From Deltaproteobacteria bacterium UBA5205 (GTDB taxonomy: Bacteria; Desulfobacterota; Syntrophorhabdia; Syntrophorhabdales; Syntrophorhabdaceae), in assembly GCA_002412715.1 (NCBI GenBank), contig DHVP01000023.1, positions 32,823 to 96,822 on the forward strand: a stretch of 64,000 bases of DNA, read 5' to 3'. The notes below the pieces were generated by a model, which saw nothing but the letters and a program-made list of their open reading frames with translations, ran no database searches and had not been told where the DNA came from. A program made the translations under genes and the position numbers. Below are positions 60,884-64,000 of this stretch, piece after piece (position 1 is the stretch's first letter; each line of letters starts with the position of its first letter).

Positions 60884-61192
60884 ATGAAAACAACGGGCAT
60901 TCGCGCACTTATTGCGCTGTTACTGCTGGTGGCAATGCCAGCCTTTGCCAACACGCCACTCGAAGAGGGCGCTTTCCCCAGGGACAATGCGCTCGTCGTC
61001 ACGGACAACCCTGACGAATCCGACGCCAAGAAGGCCGTTGGAGACGCCGCCGCAACCGTGGGAAGAATGACAAATCTTGCCGCTGTCACCTGCGGCATCG
61101 TCACCGTGGACGGGCTCGCCGCGGTTCCTTGCCTGGCTGCCCAAGGCATCAACCTCCTCTCTGCAGGCGTCAGCTGGATCTTGGGCAAATAA
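60884..61192 (+). CDS. Small exported protein (102 aa)
   Basis: A signal peptide (ALIALLLLVAMPAFA) leads to a mature part of about 80 residues with two Cys (TCGIVTVDGLAAVPCLAA) and an amphipathic or hydrophobic C-terminus. AAGGAG precedes the ATG. No family recognised. It lies between motif copy 5 and dnaN and may be co-transcribed with the latter. Confidence 0.6.
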   Translation: MKTTGIRALIALLLLVAMPAFANTPLEEGAFPRDNALVVTDNPDESDAKKAVGDAAATVGRMTNLAAVTCGIVTVDGLAAVPCLAAQGINLLSAGVSWILGK

Positions 61193-61268
61193 CTGTGCAG
61201 CAACCCTTTCCAAAAACAACCCCAAACACAATCCTGTAACAGACAACCAAGAAAAGAAAGGAGCCTAA

Positions 61269-62378
61269 ATGGCCAACACTATCCATTCGTTCGAAAAGAA
61301 CAAGATTCTCAAGCCCATTTCGCAGCTCATCGGCATAGCGGGGTCAAAGGCCTCCATGCCGTCGTTGTCCAACGTTCTCCTTGAGTTCTCACCGGAAGGC
61401 AACCGGGCGACCGCTACCGACCTCGAGACGTGTGCCATTATCAACCTTGAGCTCGCCACGCCCGAACCCCTGAAATTCCTGGTGCACGCCAGGAAATTCA
61501 CCGATATGATCAAAGAGCTCAACAACGAGAATATCGAGTTCACCATAGACGGTCCGGTGCTCGACATACGGCAGAAACAGACCAGGTACACCATAGCGCT
61601 GCAGGACACAGACGATTATCCCGACATCCCGTACCCAGTCACCGATAAAGCGAAGGAGGTCCGCGTGAAAACCGACGTCCTGAAGGCCGCCTTTGACAGA
61701 ACCGAATTCGCCGCGGCCCGCGACGAAACACGTCTCATCCTCAATGGCATCTTCCTGTCCTTCACCAACAAACAGCTCGTTTCGGTGGCCACCGACGGCT
61801 TCAGGATGGCATGTTACGGTCAGGCAACGCAAGCCGAAGTCGACCTGCCTGGAGTGGTTGTTCCCAGATCCGCAGTTGGAGAGATCAGGAACATCATCCT
61901 CGCCGGCGCGGCCGAAGACATCGTCACCATTACGGTGGCAGAAAAAAGCGTGGTCTTCATAACGTCCACTGCGACACTGACATGCCGCCAGATCGAGGGA
62001 ACGTTCCCGGACTATAAGGGCGTGCTCCCCACAGGCAATGACCGCATCATAACCGCCAACAGGGACCTTCTGCTCAAGGCCGTTCGCAAGGTGGCATCCA
62101 TATCCGACAAGAACGACCCGGTTAAGATCCTCGTCACAGGCGGAACCATGGAGGTCCTTCTGGAATCAGAGATCGGCAGGGCCAAGGAAAACGTCTCCGT
62201 CACTTACGATGGGCCGGAACTGAACGTGAACATGAACATCAAGTACCTTCTGGATGTTCTCCAGAAGATACCCGACGATGCTCTGATCATCGAGGCGCCC
62301 ACGGATTACGGCGCTTATGTCCTGAAAGGATTAAACGCAACCGATTACATCAATATCATCATGCCGATCAAGACCTGA
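61269..62378 (+). CDS. dnaN: DNA polymerase III beta subunit (sliding clamp)
   Basis: The 369-residue protein has the three-domain clamp pattern of DnaN: LSNVLLEFSPEGNRATATDLETCAI in domain 1, FLSFTNKQLVSVATDGFRMACY in domain 2 and the C-terminal hydrophobic-pocket end YVLKGLNATDYINIIMPIK (MPxR/K-type). Full length. Chromosomal dnaN normally sits with dnaA; here it stands among mobile-element genes, so it is probably an element-encoded clamp. AAGGAG precedes the ATG. Confidence 0.95.
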   Translation: MANTIHSFEKNKILKPISQLIGIAGSKASMPSLSNVLLEFSPEGNRATATDLETCAIINLELATPEPLKFLVHARKFTDMIKELNNENIEFTIDGPVLDIRQKQTRYTIALQDTDDYPDIPYPVTDKAKEVRVKTDVLKAAFDRTEFAAARDETRLILNGIFLSFTNKQLVSVATDGFRMACYGQATQAEVDLPGVVVPRSAVGEIRNIILAGAAEDIVTITVAEKSVVFITSTATLTCRQIEGTFPDYKGVLPTGNDRIITANRDLLLKAVRKVASISDKNDPVKILVTGGTMEVLLESEIGRAKENVSVTYDGPELNVNMNIKYLLDVLQKIPDDALIIEAPTDYGAYVLKGLNATDYINIIMPIKT

Positions 62379-62390
62379 TCGGTCGATATG

Positions 62391-62431
62391 GCAAGCCCCC
62401 CCTGAGCTTCGGCCCGAGGGGGGCTTTTTCA
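62391..62431 (+). terminator. Rho-independent terminator after dnaN
   Basis: AAGCCCCCC and GGGGGGCTT form a perfect 9-bp stem closed by a loop that contains CTTCGG, followed by TTTTT. Confidence 0.9.
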
Positions 62432-62604
62432 ATTTGTCTGTTATATGAACGCTGTGGACGGGCAGCGCGGCCCATCCAATGGCGGTCGCAATATAGCGCG
62501 TGTCCCAGAAATCGGTTGGAATGGTGTAAGGCCAAGATATGTTACGTATAGCACCTTGTATATTGACATGAGAACGTTTGATATGATTTTGAGACGTTAG
62601 ATAC

Positions 62605-62760
62605 GGTGGGGAAGGTGAATCTGTGTAGCACCTGATGTCCGGGAACATGCTTTGTAGAATAGATCCCTTCCCCAATGCTTTGTTCTATAACTCGTACGGT
62701 ATCGTAAACCTCCTCGCAGAGGAAGAGTTTGTATGTGCAAGGTCGATTTGAGCAAGGCGT
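62605..62760 (+). ncRNA. Candidate bridge RNA of the IS110 element
   Basis: GGGGAAGG (62608-62615) pairs with CCTTCCCC (62666-62673), extended inwards by ATCT/AGAT, giving a long hairpin with an internal loop upstream of the transposase. IS110-group elements encode a bridge RNA in this left-end position; the assignment here rests on position and structure only. Confidence 0.35.
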
Positions 62761-62793
62761 GTATCTGCAATGCTTGTTTCCAGGAGGAATCAT

Positions 62794-63762
62794 ATGTTAG
62801 GACCTGTACTCGGTGTGGATATTGCCAAAAAGAAGTTCGATGCAGCCCTTCTTGTGAACGACAAGCTGAAGCACAAGGTCTTCAAGAACGATCAGGAAGG
62901 TTTTGGGGAATTGTCCTTGTGGCTTAAGAAACAGGGGATTGACCACATCCACGTGTGCATGGAGGCATCGAGTACGTATGGCGATGAACTGGCCACCGGC
63001 CTCCATGATCAGGGGCACGTTGTGAGTATCGTCAATCCGGCCAGGATCAAGGGTTTTGCCCAGAGCGAGCTCTTGAGGACCAAGAACGACAGGGTTGATG
63101 CCGCCCTCATAGCGCGGTTCTGTCTCGCAATGCATCCCGAGCCCTGGACACCGGTGCCACCCGGGATGAGACGGCTGCAGGCACTGGTGCGAAGAATAGA
63201 CGCATTGATTGTCATGAAGACCCAGGAGATGAACCGCATCGACGTTACCCATGAGGACATCAAGTCCTCGGTACGGGACCACATCGCTTATCTGGACCAG
63301 GAGATCGAAAGCCTTAAAGGGCAGATCGCTTCACACATAAAGGACGACCCGGAACTGAAGACAAAGAGGGACCTCCTAAAGTCGATCCCGGGGATTGGCG
63401 AGGCGACGATTGCCGCCATCCTTGCAGAACTCCATATGTTTGAGAAGTGTGACCGCGTTCAGAAGATAGTGGCATTCATAGGGCTCGCTCCGAGGGAACT
63501 GGTCTCGGGAAGTTCCGTAAGAGGCAAGCCCCGGATCTGCAAGATGGGCAACAGCAGAATAAGAAAAGCGTTGTTCATGCCCGCGCTGGTATCGATCCAA
63601 TACAACCCGGTCATCCGTGCCGTGTACGAACGCCTGAAAAAAAATGGGAAGAACGGCAAGGTGATCGTATGCGCTGTTATGCGCAAACTGGTTCATATTA
63701 TATTTGGTATCTTGAAATCGGGAAAACCGTTTGATCCGAACTTCAGGCAGAATTATGCTTGA
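62794..63762 (+). CDS. IS110-family transposase (DEDD, serine-dependent)
   Basis: A 322-residue protein from the ATG with CAGGAGG upstream. The N-terminal RuvC-like DEDD domain shows GVDIAKKKFD, the Glu of CMEASSTYG and the Asp residues of KNDRVDAALIARF; the C-terminal domain has SIPGIGEATIAAILAE, then the serine region VSGSSVRGKPRICKMGNSRIRKALF. Complete and probably active. Confidence 0.95.
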   Translation: MLGPVLGVDIAKKKFDAALLVNDKLKHKVFKNDQEGFGELSLWLKKQGIDHIHVCMEASSTYGDELATGLHDQGHVVSIVNPARIKGFAQSELLRTKNDRVDAALIARFCLAMHPEPWTPVPPGMRRLQALVRRIDALIVMKTQEMNRIDVTHEDIKSSVRDHIAYLDQEIESLKGQIASHIKDDPELKTKRDLLKSIPGIGEATIAAILAELHMFEKCDRVQKIVAFIGLAPRELVSGSSVRGKPRICKMGNSRIRKALFMPALVSIQYNPVIRAVYERLKKNGKNGKVIVCAVMRKLVHIIFGILKSGKPFDPNFRQNYA

Positions 63763-63883
63763 CACGGATAACGGTATCTACAAAGCAGTATTGCGCTCTC
63801 GAGAGAATTGTATCGATTGCTGAAAGAAACCTACGACGACTGCAAACGCAACGAACCCGTACGCTTTTTTTTGACGCACTTAT

Positions 63884-64000
63884 CTATTCTTTATATACAT
63901 CTAATACGCGCCGGACTGCGTGTGCCAATTCATGTCTGGCTACGGGCTTCATGAGGAATTCCTTGATGCCCGCTTCCTTTGCCTTCTCCGGAGAAACAGT
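63884..64000 (-). CDS. Response-regulator receiver (REC) domain, C-terminal end (partial)
   Basis: The minus-strand frame is open to the right edge and codes for KAKEAGIKEFLMKPVARHEL and VRRVLDVYKE before its stop: the beta5-alpha5 end of a REC domain with the conserved Lys-Pro. It is either a response regulator or the tail of a hybrid histidine kinase. It is unlike element functions and may be host DNA next to the element. Confidence 0.75.
   Translation of the reverse strand, partial: TVSPEKAKEAGIKEFLMKPVARHELAHAVRRVLDVYKE

Larger units (their letters stand above)
62600..63778 (+). mobile_element. IS110-family insertion sequence (ends approximate)
   Basis: The transposase gene at 62794 is preceded by about 190 nt of hairpin-rich non-coding DNA. 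ACGGTATC occurs at 62696 and again at 63771, just outside the gene on both sides. IS110 elements lack long terminal inverted repeats, so the borders are uncertain. Confidence 0.5.

Noticed and set aside
62331..62675. Minus-strand frame between dnaN and the IS element
   Set aside because: It overlaps the dnaN 3' end, the terminator and the IS left end and has no ribosome-binding site; a decayed gene cannot be excluded.
63763..63883. Plus-strand frame after the IS (LSRELYRLLKETYDDCKRNEP) as the end of an IS-disrupted gene
   Set aside because: It looks protein-like for about 25 codons, but no matching 5' part is seen left of the IS, so support is too weak.
1..64000. tRNA, rRNA or tmRNA genes
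   Set aside because: I found no cloverleaf, CCA-end or rRNA-like sequence. The 56.7-57.1 kb region was checked for tmRNA and RNase P features and lacks them.

Overview
The window looks like most of a large conjugative element (ICE or plasmid) of a Gram-negative bacterium. Strong GGAGG ribosome-binding sites, moderately GC-rich backbone genes and an F-type transfer system with Dsb-type periplasmic helpers fit a proteobacterium or Desulfobacterota-like host; that placement is inference. No integrase or classical relaxase is visible. The right edge carries an IS110-type insertion and the tail of a response-regulator (REC) gene read on the minus strand, which may be flanking DNA.

Layout. 1-3.2 kb: end of an operon with a SNF2-like helicase, a ParB-like protein and an unknown protein. 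3.5-6.2 kb: an AT-rich cargo gene (Mrr-like nuclease fused to a STAND ATPase, a likely phage-defence protein). 6.7-10.0 kb: tightly coupled primase / ArdC-like operon with two tiny genes, then a small coiled-coil membrane gene with its own promoter and terminator. 10.2-16.4 kb: a minus-strand cargo block containing four attC sites and three complete integron cassettes without an integrase (a CALIN), encoding a HEPN-motif/zinc-ribbon protein, an unknown protein and an AAA ATPase, next to RES-domain and HEPN-motif genes. 16.9-21.9 kb: SbcD/SbcC-like nuclease pair and a Gp3/RDF-like protein. 22.2-25.5 kb: XRE regulator, sigma-70-region-2 protein, unknown protein and a second ParB-like coiled-coil protein behind a tandem-repeat operator.

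25.7-50.8 kb: the transfer region. A TraD-like coupling ATPase lies on the minus strand. On the plus strand come a NusA-like KH protein, an unknown protein, an OmpA-like protein, DsbC, then TraA, L, E, K, B, V, C, a Cys-rich exported protein, TraN, an unknown exported protein, TraW, TraU, TrbC, TrbI, a TraF-type S26 peptidase, TraF, TraH and TraG, mostly with overlapping or closely spaced genes. 50.8-52.3 kb: small cargo including a VapBC-type toxin-antitoxin pair. 52.6-62.4 kb: a second coiled-coil module, a NusG-like antiterminator, two full-length HD-domain paralogues (possible MobH-like relaxases), two membrane proteins, an ORF-free but hairpin-rich 0.5-kb region that ends in a strong terminator (candidate large structured RNA), an actin-like (ParM-type) gene remnant, a secreted NUC1 endonuclease, HU, a small exported protein and a sliding clamp (DnaN).

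Two features tie the element together. A repeated motif, RGTAATAY, often followed 20-23 nt later by TATCTTCATTAGAC-like sequence, sits upstream of most transcription units in the orientation of the downstream gene; the element also encodes its own sigma-like, XRE and NusG-like proteins. A replication/recombination kit (primase, clamp, SbcCD, HU, ParB proteins) suggests the element can replicate and segregate semi-autonomously.
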